Source: Clostridiaceae bacterium (GTDB lineage: Bacteria > Bacillota > Clostridia > Lutisporales > Lutisporaceae). From it: a stretch of DNA of 13,361 bases. The notes under the pieces were generated by a model that was given only the letters and a program-made list of their open reading frames with translations, did no database searches and had not been told where the DNA came from. The stretch covers positions 16,470 through 29,830 of the forward strand of contig DPSW01000445.1 of NCBI GenBank assembly GCA_003527145.1, given 5' to 3'. The translations under genes and the position numbers were made by a program. Of the stretch, positions 1-5,035 are shown piece by piece; the stretch's first letter is position 1, and each line of letters starts with the position of its first letter.

Positions 1-1
1 A

Positions 2-640
2 GATATACTGGATACTTTTTCGGGCATATTTTCTGCTTATAATGTTCAGAAAGGCATGTCCTTGCTGAAGGAAAAAGTCGGAACGGATATTGCTTCAAAG
101 GCTGTCACCATAATTGACGATCCGCTCATGGAAAAGGGTTTGGCTTCTGCACCCTTTGATGCGGAAGGTGTTGCATGCCATACAAAGACAGTGGTTGAGG
201 AAGGAAAGCTCAAAACACTGCTGTATAATCTAAAAACCGCCTTAAAGGATGGAGTAAAATCAACAGGAAATGCTTCGAAGGGTTCCTACTCTTCGCCTGT
301 AGGAGTATCACCCAGTAACTTTTATATCAAACCCGGTGAAAAAGCTTTGGAAGAATTAATAAAGGCCTTGGAAGACGGCATGCTGATCACTGAAGTTCAG
401 GGCTTGCACTCAGGTGCCAACGGAGTATCAGGAGATTTCTCTCTCGCTGCAAAAGGCTTTGAGATAAAAAACGGCAAAAAAGTTAAGCCGGTTGAACAAA
501 TAACGGTAGCAGGAAACTTTTACGCCCTTCTCAAGGATGTGATCGAAGCGGGAGGAGATCTAAAATTCGGGATGCCTTCAGGAGGCTGTTTCGGCAGCCC
601 CAGCTTGATAATCAGAGAACTGGCTATATCCGGAAAGTAA
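2..640 (+). CDS. TldD/PmbA (TldE) family protein, C-terminal part
   Basis: The reading frame is open to the left edge and continues upstream of the first internal ATG (position 56), so this is the 3' end of a longer gene; 212 codons plus stop are visible. The segment matches the C-terminal half of the TldD/PmbA peptidase-modulator family: an EGV..H.K.VVE.G.L...L-type strand, the STGNAS segment, the GLHSG...GDFS segment, the K..EQITVAGNFY segment, and a closing GSPSLIIRELAISG. The AAKGFEIKNGK wording fits PmbA/TldE better than TldD, but the N-terminal part that would carry or lack the TldD metal-binding HExxxH motif is outside the window. In E. coli, TldD and TldE form a heterodimeric metalloprotease that degrades unfolded or modified peptides. 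It ends 17 nt before the promoter of the SRP RNA and is probably the last gene of its operon. Family assignment is firm; the TldD-versus-TldE choice is less so. Confidence 0.88.
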   Translation, partial: DILDTFSGIFSAYNVQKGMSLLKEKVGTDIASKAVTIIDDPLMEKGLASAPFDAEGVACHTKTVVEEGKLKTLLYNLKTALKDGVKSTGNASKGSYSSPVGVSPSNFYIKPGEKALEELIKALEDGMLITEVQGLHSGANGVSGDFSLAAKGFEIKNGKKVKPVEQITVAGNFYALLKDVIEAGGDLKFGMPSGGCFGSPSLIIRELAISGK

Positions 641-657
641 TAAGCCAAATCTATCCG

Positions 658-686
658 TTGACACAAAGCGCTATTGATTATATAAT
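658..686 (+). promoter_or_regulatory. Consensus sigma-A promoter of the SRP RNA gene
   Basis: TTGACA (658-663) and TATAAT (681-686) are both perfect consensus hexamers, separated by the optimal 17 nt. Transcription should begin near 693, about 20 nt before the expected mature 5' end of the SRP RNA. A short 5' leader would therefore have to be removed, as is known for the B. subtilis scRNA precursor, which RNase III processes. A full-consensus promoter suits a constitutive, highly expressed stable RNA. Confidence 0.9.
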
Positions 687-713
687 TTAATCTGTATCAT
701 TGATTGTTTACAG

Positions 714-990
714 CTTGGCCGTGCTAGATGGGGAGTTTGCGGTGCCCTGTAACCTGCAATCCGCAGCAGCAGGATTGAATTCCTTTGCTTAGGCCGGCGT
801 CTGTAAGGTCTGACCTTGATAAGTGGTGATGATGATTGGGTCCTGCGCAACAGAAATTTATGAACCCCGTCAGGTCCGGAAGGAAGCAGCGGTAAGTAAA
901 CCCTTCTGTGTGCCGCGGGGATGCCTGATTGGAGCTAACTGTCCGGGTAACGCTTGGAGATGTCCGAAGCCGAAGAAAGGTGCACGGCCA
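714..990 (+). ncRNA. ffs: Signal recognition particle RNA, large Gram-positive type (4.5S/scRNA, ffs/scr)
   Basis: RNA scaffold of the signal recognition particle; it binds Ffh and targets nascent membrane proteins to FtsY. The most conserved piece is present: GTCAGGTCCGGAAGGAAGCA around 870-888, which is the Ffh-binding helix 8 capped by a GGAA tetraloop (878-881). The 5' end GGCCGTGC (717-724) pairs perfectly with GCACGGCC (982-989), closing the molecule. The GGTGCCCTGTAACCTGCAAT segment (about 739-758) is the Alu-domain loop region found in long SRP RNAs of Bacillus and Clostridium and absent from the E. coli 4.5S form. Total length of about 275 nt matches the roughly 270-nt B. subtilis RNA. 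A consensus promoter precedes it and an intrinsic terminator follows. Its position just before dnaX is conserved in Bacillota. Exact ends are estimated to within a few nucleotides. Confidence 0.96.
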
Positions 991-1003
991 TTTATATTTT
1001 AAA

Positions 1004-1036
1004 AAGAAAGTTCGTAATATTACGGGCTTTTTTCTT
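1004..1036 (+). terminator. Intrinsic terminator of the SRP RNA gene
   Basis: The arms 1009-1018 and 1019-1028 can pair along their whole length (two G-U wobbles), with the central A/T bases opening to form the loop. The stem is extended by A-T pairs and runs directly into a T-rich tract (1028-1039). It lies about 15 nt past the mature 3' end of the SRP RNA and before the dnaX promoter. Confidence 0.82.
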
Positions 1037-1053
1037 TTTCTCAGCATATATAG

Positions 1054-1081
1054 TTTTCCAAACTGGGAAAAATGTTATAAT
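1054..1081 (+). promoter_or_regulatory. Probable dnaX promoter (extended -10) with overlapping inverted repeat
   Basis: TGTTATAAT (1073-1081) is an extended -10 element (TG-n-TATAAT), placed 33 nt before the dnaX start codon. The -35 region has no good TTGACA, which is common with extended -10 promoters. An inverted repeat TTTTCC-N6-GGAAAA (1054-1071) covers the -35 region and could be an operator or a chance palindrome. Since the SRP RNA ends in a terminator, dnaX needs its own promoter and this is the only good candidate. Confidence 0.65.
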
Positions 1082-1114
1082 ATATATTAGTCATAAACAT
1101 GAGGAGTTGATAAT

Positions 1115-2737
1115 ATGTACACCGCATTATACCGCAAATGGAGGCCTAAAAAATTCGAGGATGTTTGCGGTCAGGAACAGATCACCACAATTTTAAAAAA
1201 TCAAATCAAGGCTAATCAGCTTTCTCATGCCTATTTATTTTGCGGCACCAGGGGAACAGGCAAGACCAGCACGGCAAAGCTTCTTGCTAAGGCAGTGAAT
1301 TGCTTTGACCTTGTAGACGGCAATCCCTGTGACCGCTGCGAAAGCTGCATCAGCATAAATCAAGGCAATTCTATGGATGTTTTTGAAATAGATGCGGCAT
1401 CAAACAGAAGGATTGAGGACGTAAGAGACCTGAGAGAAGCGGTAAAGTTTGCTCCCGCCTTGGGCAAGTACAAAGTATATATAATAGACGAGGTTCATAT
1501 GCTCACCAATGAAGCCTTCAATGCATTGCTGAAAACCTTGGAGGAGCCTCCGGCCTATGTAAAATTTATACTGGCAACAACAGAGCCTCACAAATTGCCT
1601 GCTACTATATTGTCCAGATGCCAGAGATTTGATTTCAAGCGCCTCGTTCAGGATAATATTGTGAATAGATTGGAATATATATGTAAGGAAGAAAATATTA
1701 AAGCTGATGACGATGCTTTGAGGCTCATAGCGAGAAATTCCGACGGAGCCATGAGAGATGCCATAAGCATTATGGATCAATGTGCCGTATTTGGCAAAAT
1801 GAACATAAACCATGATGATGTTCTTAAAGTTTTGGGCATAGTAAATGATGAATATCTTTTCAAAATGGCAGAGGCCATATTGGAGGGGAACAGCTCGAAG
1901 GCCATGCTCCTCATTCAGGAAATCTCACGTGAAGGAAAGGATATGAACCAATTTGCCAGAGATCTTCTCAATCACTATAGAAATCTTCTTATGGCTAAAC
2001 TGGTAGACCAAGCTGAGGATGTTATAGATTTATCCAAAGAGACTATCTCAATGCTGAGGGACCAGAGCAGCCGCTACGGAAGAGACAACATCATCAGGTG
2101 CATAAATATTTTATCAGAGCTGACATCGGAGATAAAATGGTCACCGCAGCCCAAAACGATTTTGGAAGTATCCATAATAAAAATGTGCAAGCTTCAGAAA
2201 GATATAAGCTCCGACGGCTTGTTGGCAAGGATAGAAAAGCTGGAGGAGGCCCTGGCAAGGGGAGAGATATCCATAACCGCCATACCGGAGGATAAAAAAA
2301 CAAAAAAGGAAGAGAAGAAAGAAGAAAAGAAAGTTCCGGAAAAGATAAGAAAGGCTGATGTTAAACCACTATCACCGGAGATAATGGAGAAGTGGGACGG
2401 TTTTATACAAGAGATTAAAAGCAGAAAGAAAATGAAGCTGAGAACCTATTTGGCATTATGCAAGCCGGCAATAGTTGACGGTGAAAAGATTATGCTCTGC
2501 TTTACCAGGCAGGATTCCTTCTCAAAGGAGGCTGTCGAGAGAGCTGATACCAAGAAGGAAATTGAAGAAATTGCATGCGAATACTTCTCCAAGCCCATAA
2601 AAATAAAAGCCATATTTGAAGATGAAGCCGGGAAGCTTGATGATGAAGTCAAGGACGATGCAAAGGTCGACGATATAGTAAAAAAAGCTATTGAGCTATT
2701 TGGCGAAGACCTCGTTGAAGTAGTGGAAGAAGACTAA
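1115..2737 (+). CDS. dnaX: DNA polymerase III subunit tau/gamma (clamp loader ATPase)
   Basis: ATPase subunit of the replicative clamp loader; it opens and loads the beta sliding clamp, and the full-length tau form also tethers the polymerase and helicase. The 540-aa protein (B. subtilis DnaX is a little longer) shows the family order: Walker A GTRGTGKTS (residues 44-52), a four-cysteine zinc module (C63, C72, C75, C78), Walker B with DEVH (125-128), sensor-1 ATTE (154-157), and the SRC arginine-finger motif (167-169). A collar domain follows to about residue 370. Residues 390-420 are a Lys/Glu-rich hinge leading into the C-terminal tau-specific domain. The ATG start has GAGGAG 8 nt upstream. 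An upstream overlapping frame was rejected because it runs into the SRP RNA. The hinge contains a candidate programmed -1 frameshift site (listed separately) that would give a shorter gamma-like protein. The downstream spacer to ebfC holds an inverted-repeat element. Confidence 0.97.
   Translation: MYTALYRKWRPKKFEDVCGQEQITTILKNQIKANQLSHAYLFCGTRGTGKTSTAKLLAKAVNCFDLVDGNPCDRCESCISINQGNSMDVFEIDAASNRRIEDVRDLREAVKFAPALGKYKVYIIDEVHMLTNEAFNALLKTLEEPPAYVKFILATTEPHKLPATILSRCQRFDFKRLVQDNIVNRLEYICKEENIKADDDALRLIARNSDGAMRDAISIMDQCAVFGKMNINHDDVLKVLGIVNDEYLFKMAEAILEGNSSKAMLLIQEISREGKDMNQFARDLLNHYRNLLMAKLVDQAEDVIDLSKETISMLRDQSSRYGRDNIIRCINILSELTSEIKWSPQPKTILEVSIIKMCKLQKDISSDGLLARIEKLEEALARGEISITAIPEDKKTKKEEKKEEKKVPEKIRKADVKPLSPEIMEKWDGFIQEIKSRKKMKLRTYLALCKPAIVDGEKIMLCFTRQDSFSKEAVERADTKKEIEEIACEYFSKPIKIKAIFEDEAGKLDDEVKDDAKVDDIVKKAIELFGEDLVEVVEED
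2287..2308 (+). promoter_or_regulatory. Candidate programmed -1 frameshift signal in dnaX
   Basis: The heptamer A AAA AAG (2302-2308) lies in the phase needed for -1 slippage: the zero frame reads ACA AAA AAG. A Shine-Dalgarno-like GGAGG (2287-2291) precedes it with 10 nt between, the same spacing as the stimulatory AGGGAG in E. coli dnaX. A run of seven A (2294-2300) sits between them. After a -1 shift the frame reads 16 further codons and stops at TGA 2356-2358, giving a 414-aa product. That product keeps the ATPase and collar domains and loses the tau tail, comparable to E. coli gamma at 431 aa. I see no convincing stem-loop just downstream, which the E. coli signal has. The hinge is A-rich, so chance must be considered. 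Confidence 0.5.
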
Positions 2738-2754
2738 GAACTTAGGGTTACGGA

Positions 2755-2933
2755 AACCACTGAAATACACGGAAATTTTCACGAAAGAACACAGACGGGA
2801 TGATGTATTTTAATTTATCAAGATATTCCAAAGGTTATTGTAAATTCATCAAAAAAATAATAAACTAATCATGTGCAAAGTATAATACCCTTTTCGTGAA
2901 ATTTAGTGAGAGATTCAGTGACCTTCAGTGGTT
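2755..2933 (+). repeat. Inverted-repeat element with periodic CAC(T/G)GAA units between dnaX and ebfC
   Basis: The two ends of this 179-bp spacer segment are imperfect inverted copies of each other over about 44 nt, beginning with an identical 10-nt tip AACCACTGAA (2755-2764; complement at 2924-2933). Inside each arm the triplet CAC recurs, followed by GAA-like bases. Its starts are at 2758, 2768, 2780 and 2790 on the left, and as GTG at 2928, 2918, 2906 and 2896 on the right. Both arms therefore have the same 10-12-10 spacing. The centre (2800-2890) is A/T-rich and has no open frame of note. This looks like a small non-autonomous mobile or dispersed element, or a long structured RNA spacer. 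No clear target-site duplication could be assigned. In B. subtilis dnaX and the ebfC homologue are nearly adjacent, so the spacer looks like an insertion. Confidence 0.6.
2881..2886 (+). promoter_or_regulatory. Possible -10 box for ebfC-recR inside the repeat element
   Basis: TATAAT at 2881-2886 is a perfect -10 hexamer, 71 nt before the ebfC start. No good -35 hexamer lies 16-18 nt upstream (the region is A/T-only). If active, it would give ebfC-recR a promoter carried by the inserted element rather than relying on read-through from dnaX. Confidence 0.25.
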
Positions 2934-2957
2934 AAATAATAAAGAGGAGGAATAATA

Positions 2958-3299
2958 ATGGCGAGAGGTGGATTCCCAGGAGGAATGGGGAACATGAACA
3001 ATATAATGAAGCAGGCTCAGAAGATGCAGCAGGAAATGGTGAAGCTTCAGCAGGAAATAGAACAAAGAACTATAGAAGCAAGCGCAGGAGGCGGAGCTAT
3101 CACAGTGGTTATAAACGGCAAGAAGCAAGTACAGTCCATAGCCATAAAGCCTGAAGTGGTGGATCCTGATGATGTTGAAATGCTTCAGGATCTGGTAATG
3201 GCTGCTGTCAACGAGGCTATCAGGCAGGCTGACGAAATGATGGCCCGAGAAATGAGCAAATTTACAGGTGGTATGAACCTGCCCGGAGGTTTATTCTAA
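2958..3299 (+). CDS. ebfC: YbaB/EbfC family nucleoid-associated protein
   Basis: Small dimeric DNA-binding protein of the YbaB/EbfC family, thought to coat DNA and found next to dnaX and recR in most bacteria. At 113 aa it has the usual family length. After a Gly/Met-rich start ([20 protein letters not shown]) there is a long Gln/Lys/Glu helix (about 13-37). The conserved core [19 protein letters not shown] and [17 protein letters not shown] follow, then a C-terminal helix ending in [16 protein letters not shown] (2945-2950) lies 7 nt before the ATG. Its stop codon shares one base with the recR start (TAATG), so the two are translationally coupled. Confidence 0.95.
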   Translation: MARGGFPGGMGNMNNIMKQAQKMQQEMVKLQQEIEQRTIEASAGGGAITVVINGKKQVQSIAIKPEVVDPDDVEMLQDLVMAAVNEAIRQADEMMAREMSKFTGGMNLPGGLF

Positions 3300-3898
3300 T
3301 GAACTATTACGCAGCTCCTATTGCAAAGCTTATCGAAGCTTTTACAAGATTGCCCGGCATAGGGAGCAAAACGGCTCAGCGACTGGCTTTTTATCTTCTT
3401 GATATGCCTCAGAAGGAAGCGGAGGAATTGGCTCATGCAATAATAAATGCAAAGAGAAGCGTAAGATACTGTGAAATATGCTCCAATATTACGGATAGTG
3501 ATAAATGCAATATATGCTCCGATGCCAAAAGGGATGAAAGCATAATATGTGTAGTTGAAGATCCAAGGGATGTTGTGGCCATGGAAAAGACGAGGGAATT
3601 TAGGGGCCTTTATCATGTGCTTCATGGAGCAATTTCTCCTATGGACGGCATAGGACCTGATGATATTAGGCTTAAGGAGCTGTTAGCCAGACTCAAGGAC
3701 GGAAAGATAAAAGAAGTCATACTGGCGACCAATCCAAATATAGAAGGGGAAGCCACAGCTATGTATATTTCAAAACTGATAAAACCCTTAGGTGTGAAAA
3801 CTACAAGGATCGCACATGGAGTGCCCGTCGGCGGGGATCTTGAATACGCTGATGAGGTCACTTTGATGAAAGCCTTAGAAGGCAGAAGAGAAATTTAG
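3299..3898 (+). CDS. recR: Recombination mediator RecR
   Basis: Recombinational DNA repair protein that works with RecO (and RecF) to load RecA on SSB-coated gaps; it forms a ring-shaped clamp. The 199-aa protein is full length. It has a helix-hairpin-helix [11 protein letters not shown] (18-28), a C4 zinc finger (C58, C61, C70, C73), and a Toprim domain starting near residue 81 with the acidic E87-D88 in VVEDPRD. The family C-terminal segment [16 protein letters not shown] is also present. The start ATG overlaps the ebfC stop by one base. GGAGG (3285-3289) inside the ebfC end serves as its ribosome binding site, 9 nt away. Gene order matches B. subtilis dnaX-yaaK-recR. Confidence 0.98.
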   Translation: MNYYAAPIAKLIEAFTRLPGIGSKTAQRLAFYLLDMPQKEAEELAHAIINAKRSVRYCEICSNITDSDKCNICSDAKRDESIICVVEDPRDVVAMEKTREFRGLYHVLHGAISPMDGIGPDDIRLKELLARLKDGKIKEVILATNPNIEGEATAMYISKLIKPLGVKTTRIAHGVPVGGDLEYADEVTLMKALEGRREI

Positions 3899-3903
3899 AC
3901 AAG

Positions 3904-3968
3904 GCCTCCGTATATTTTTTCTATAATATGGGTATATTTATATAAAAATAGAAAAAATATGAGGAGGC
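3904..3968 (+). promoter_or_regulatory. Long hairpin sequestering the ribosome binding site of the yaaL-like gene
   Basis: Arms 3904-3924 and 3948-3968 (21 nt each) pair at 20 positions, including one G-U wobble, with a single G/A mismatch. The loop is 23 nt. The 3' arm contains the whole Shine-Dalgarno GAGGAGG (3961-3967) of the next gene, so a transcript reading through from recR would have this site locked in a helix. A TATAAT box at 3922-3927 lies within the 5' arm; a transcript beginning about 7 nt after it would lack that arm and leave the site free. No T-tract follows the hairpin, so it does not look like an ordinary terminator. Confidence 0.68.
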
Positions 3969-3975
3969 ATTTCAT

Positions 3976-4236
3976 TTGTCCGCAAATTTAGAAGTCAAGC
4001 AGCTTTTACATATGATACCCGGTTTTGTGAAAAGCAAAAAGGACAGCAGCAATGAGGAGTTTTTTATGGCCGTTGCTAAAGCTCGCCAGGAATGGTACGA
4101 TGCGCAAAACTATTTTGAAAACGTGGTTGAATCGGACTTGATCGATCATGCAATTTATAAGATGGAAGCGGCGAAATCTAAATATATGTATATGATAAAA
4201 CGTGCCAGGCAATGCGGCATAAAGATGGACTTTTGA
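3976..4236 (+). CDS. yaaL: DUF2508 / YaaL-like small protein
   Basis: An 86-aa, charged, helical protein without membrane segments or a signal peptide. Its position between recR and bofA and its composition match the DUF2508 (B. subtilis YaaL) family, whose function is unknown. Recognisable family features are an N-terminal amphipathic stretch, an aromatic EWYDAQNYFENV centre (about 37-48), a DHAIYKMEAAKSKYMYMIKRA helix with Asp and Tyr residues, and a C-terminus of the type QCGI. The start is TTG: GAGGAGG lies 8 nt upstream and no ATG in frame occurs until residue 13. A non-ATG start plus an occluded ribosome binding site suggests deliberately low or conditional translation. The link to bofA hints at sporulation or cell-envelope biology, but this is only inferred from position. 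Confidence 0.85.
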   Translation: MSANLEVKQLLHMIPGFVKSKKDSSNEEFFMAVAKARQEWYDAQNYFENVVESDLIDHAIYKMEAAKSKYMYMIKRARQCGIKMDF

Positions 4237-4365
4237 TTATTGTTTGTTTTTGAAGTGTTTAAAGAAAATATAAATGGCTCTTCGGCTGTTTTTTGTGAAA
4301 GCTATGCAAAAAATCTATTGCTGGATTCTTACAAAAATAGTGGAAGAGCTATTTTGCTGCGAAAA

Positions 4366-4403
4366 AATATTAATAAAATATTATGTAATATTTTATTAAT
4401 ATT
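4366..4403 (+). repeat. Perfect 18-bp A/T palindrome upstream of bofA
   Basis: Arms 4366-4383 and 4386-4403 are exact reverse complements separated only by TG. As RNA this would fold into an all-A/U hairpin of 17 pairs with an AUGU loop. It lies in the 213-nt gap between the yaaL-like gene and bofA, 33 nt before the bofA ribosome binding site. The rest of that gap (4237-4365) shows no credible gene. No T-tract follows, so a terminator function is uncertain; it could be an RNA-processing or stability element or a protein-binding palindrome. Confidence 0.6.
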
Positions 4404-4449
4404 GAAATATATATTATTTAGCCAAGTTGTAGTAAAAGGAGGCGATATT

Positions 4450-4719
4450 GTGCCCCAGGTAGATATTTTTACCATATTGGCCGTATTTTTGGCCATTGGA
4501 GTTATTTATATCATTGGAATGCTTTTGGTGGTGCCAATAAAAATTGTAATCAAATTTATAATCAACGGTATAATCGGTGCAGTTGCTCTTTTCTTCCTCA
4601 ATATATTTGGCGGATTTATCGGGATAACTATCGCTATAAATCCGGTAACTGCTCTTATAGCCGGCTTTCTGGGAATACCGGGAGTGCTGCTGCTATTGTT
4701 CCTGCAATATTTTCTATGA
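4450..4719 (+). CDS. bofA: Pro-sigma-K processing inhibitor BofA
   Basis: In B. subtilis, BofA sits in the outer forespore membrane with SpoIVFA and holds the intramembrane protease SpoIVFB inactive until the forespore signals, delaying pro-sigma-K cleavage. The 89-aa protein (B. subtilis 87 aa) has two hydrophobic segments: residues about 5-35, and a glycine-rich second half with the family hallmark GGFIGITIAINPVTALIAGF followed by LGIPGV. The open frame extends 70 codons further upstream, but I place the start at GTG 4450 because AGGAGG (4437-4442) lies 7 nt before it and the encoded N-terminus then matches the family. The upstream extension is A/T-rich intergenic sequence containing a palindrome. 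A long hairpin follows the stop. Its presence is good evidence for a spore former. Confidence 0.92.
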   Translation: MPQVDIFTILAVFLAIGVIYIIGMLLVVPIKIVIKFIINGIIGAVALFFLNIFGGFIGITIAINPVTALIAGFLGIPGVLLLLFLQYFL

Positions 4720-4745
4720 GTGTCATAGTGGAAATATTATCTTAA

Positions 4746-4791
4746 ATAATAAATGGGATTATTAAAATGTTTTAATAATCCCATTTATTAT
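4746..4791 (+). terminator. 22-bp perfect hairpin after bofA, probable terminator of the dnaX-bofA block
   Basis: Arms 4746-4767 and 4770-4791 are exact reverse complements around a TG, giving a 21-pair RNA stem with an AUGU loop and a GGGA/UCCC core. It lies 27 nt after the bofA stop and before the promoter of the transporter operon, where a transcript end is expected. No T-run follows the stem, so it is not a textbook intrinsic terminator on this strand; it may act as a 3'-end stabiliser. Confidence 0.5.
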
Positions 4792-4827
4792 GGCAGCAAT
4801 TCAGTTTACTAAATTTCATTATATTAA

Positions 4828-4842
4828 TAAATACTGAAAATT
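4828..4842 (+). promoter_or_regulatory. Possible CodY box upstream of the peptide transporter
   Basis: The 15 nt at 4828-4842 match the CodY consensus AATTTTCWGAAAATT at 11 of 15 positions, with the right half (CTGAAAATT) perfect. It sits 11 nt upstream of the -35 hexamer of the transporter promoter. CodY commonly represses dipeptide and oligopeptide transport genes in Bacillota when branched-chain amino acids and GTP are plentiful. In A/T-rich DNA an 11/15 match is not rare. Confidence 0.3.
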
Positions 4843-4853
4843 TCAACTATATG

Positions 4854-4882
4854 TTGAGATTTGAACGAAATTGATGTATAAT
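4854..4882 (+). promoter_or_regulatory. Sigma-A promoter of the transporter operon
   Basis: TTGAGA (4854-4859) and TATAAT (4877-4882) are spaced by 17 nt. Transcription would begin near 4889, giving a leader of about 147 nt before the binding-protein gene. A TCAAC-N5-GTTGA inverted repeat (4843-4857) overlaps the -35 box, and a second palindrome lies at the start site. Confidence 0.8.
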
Positions 4883-4888
4883 AAAAAA

Positions 4889-4904
4889 TGTTTAAACTTA
4901 AACA
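4889..4904 (+). promoter_or_regulatory. Operator-like palindrome at the transcription start of the transporter operon
   Basis: TGTTTAA-AC-TTAAACA is a perfect 7-bp inverted repeat with a 2-bp centre, located exactly where transcription should start (6 nt after the -10 box). A related half-site GTTTAACA occurs at 4927-4934. The geometry suits a dimeric repressor that blocks initiation. The RpiR-type regulator encoded at the far end of the cassette is one candidate, but no copy of this palindrome was seen before that gene. Confidence 0.4.
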
Positions 4905-5035
4905 CAAAGCAACAGATAAGTAAAAAGTTTAACAAAATGCCTCTGGTATCATTTGCAATATTAAGATGTATGCAAATATTAGCAGATGATAATGATAAAA
5001 ATCAAAAAATAATATACAAAGATGGAGGGAATAAA

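Noticed and set aside
724..1196. Two open frames, one on each strand, over the SRP RNA and its terminator
   Set aside because: They overlap a clear structural RNA, lack ribosome binding sites and encode nothing recognisable.
2294..2300. The seven-A run as the primary -1 slip site in dnaX
   Set aside because: In the reading phase (GAT AAA AAA ACA) the base before the two AAA codons is T, so the upstream tRNA could not re-pair properly; the later A AAA AAG fits better.
2738..2957. CRISPR-like array in the dnaX-ebfC gap
   Set aside because: The repeated units are only a few bases long at 10-12 nt spacing and are mirrored, not direct repeats with unique spacers.
4240..4449. 70-residue N-terminal extension of bofA from a TTG start
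   Set aside because: No ribosome binding site at the TTG, the region contains a perfect palindrome, and the GTG at 4450 with AGGAGG gives the normal BofA length.
4951..4988. Inverted repeat ATTTGCA/TGCAAAT and a nearby imperfect direct repeat in the leader of the binding-protein gene, considered as a riboswitch or T-box
   Set aside because: The leader is only about 147 nt, A/T-rich, has no terminator hairpin or T-box/riboswitch core motif; the repeat is short enough to be chance.
4871..5035. 55-residue N-terminal extension of the substrate-binding protein
   Set aside because: The upstream ATG overlaps the -10 box region, would come before transcription begins, and would bury the lipoprotein signal peptide.
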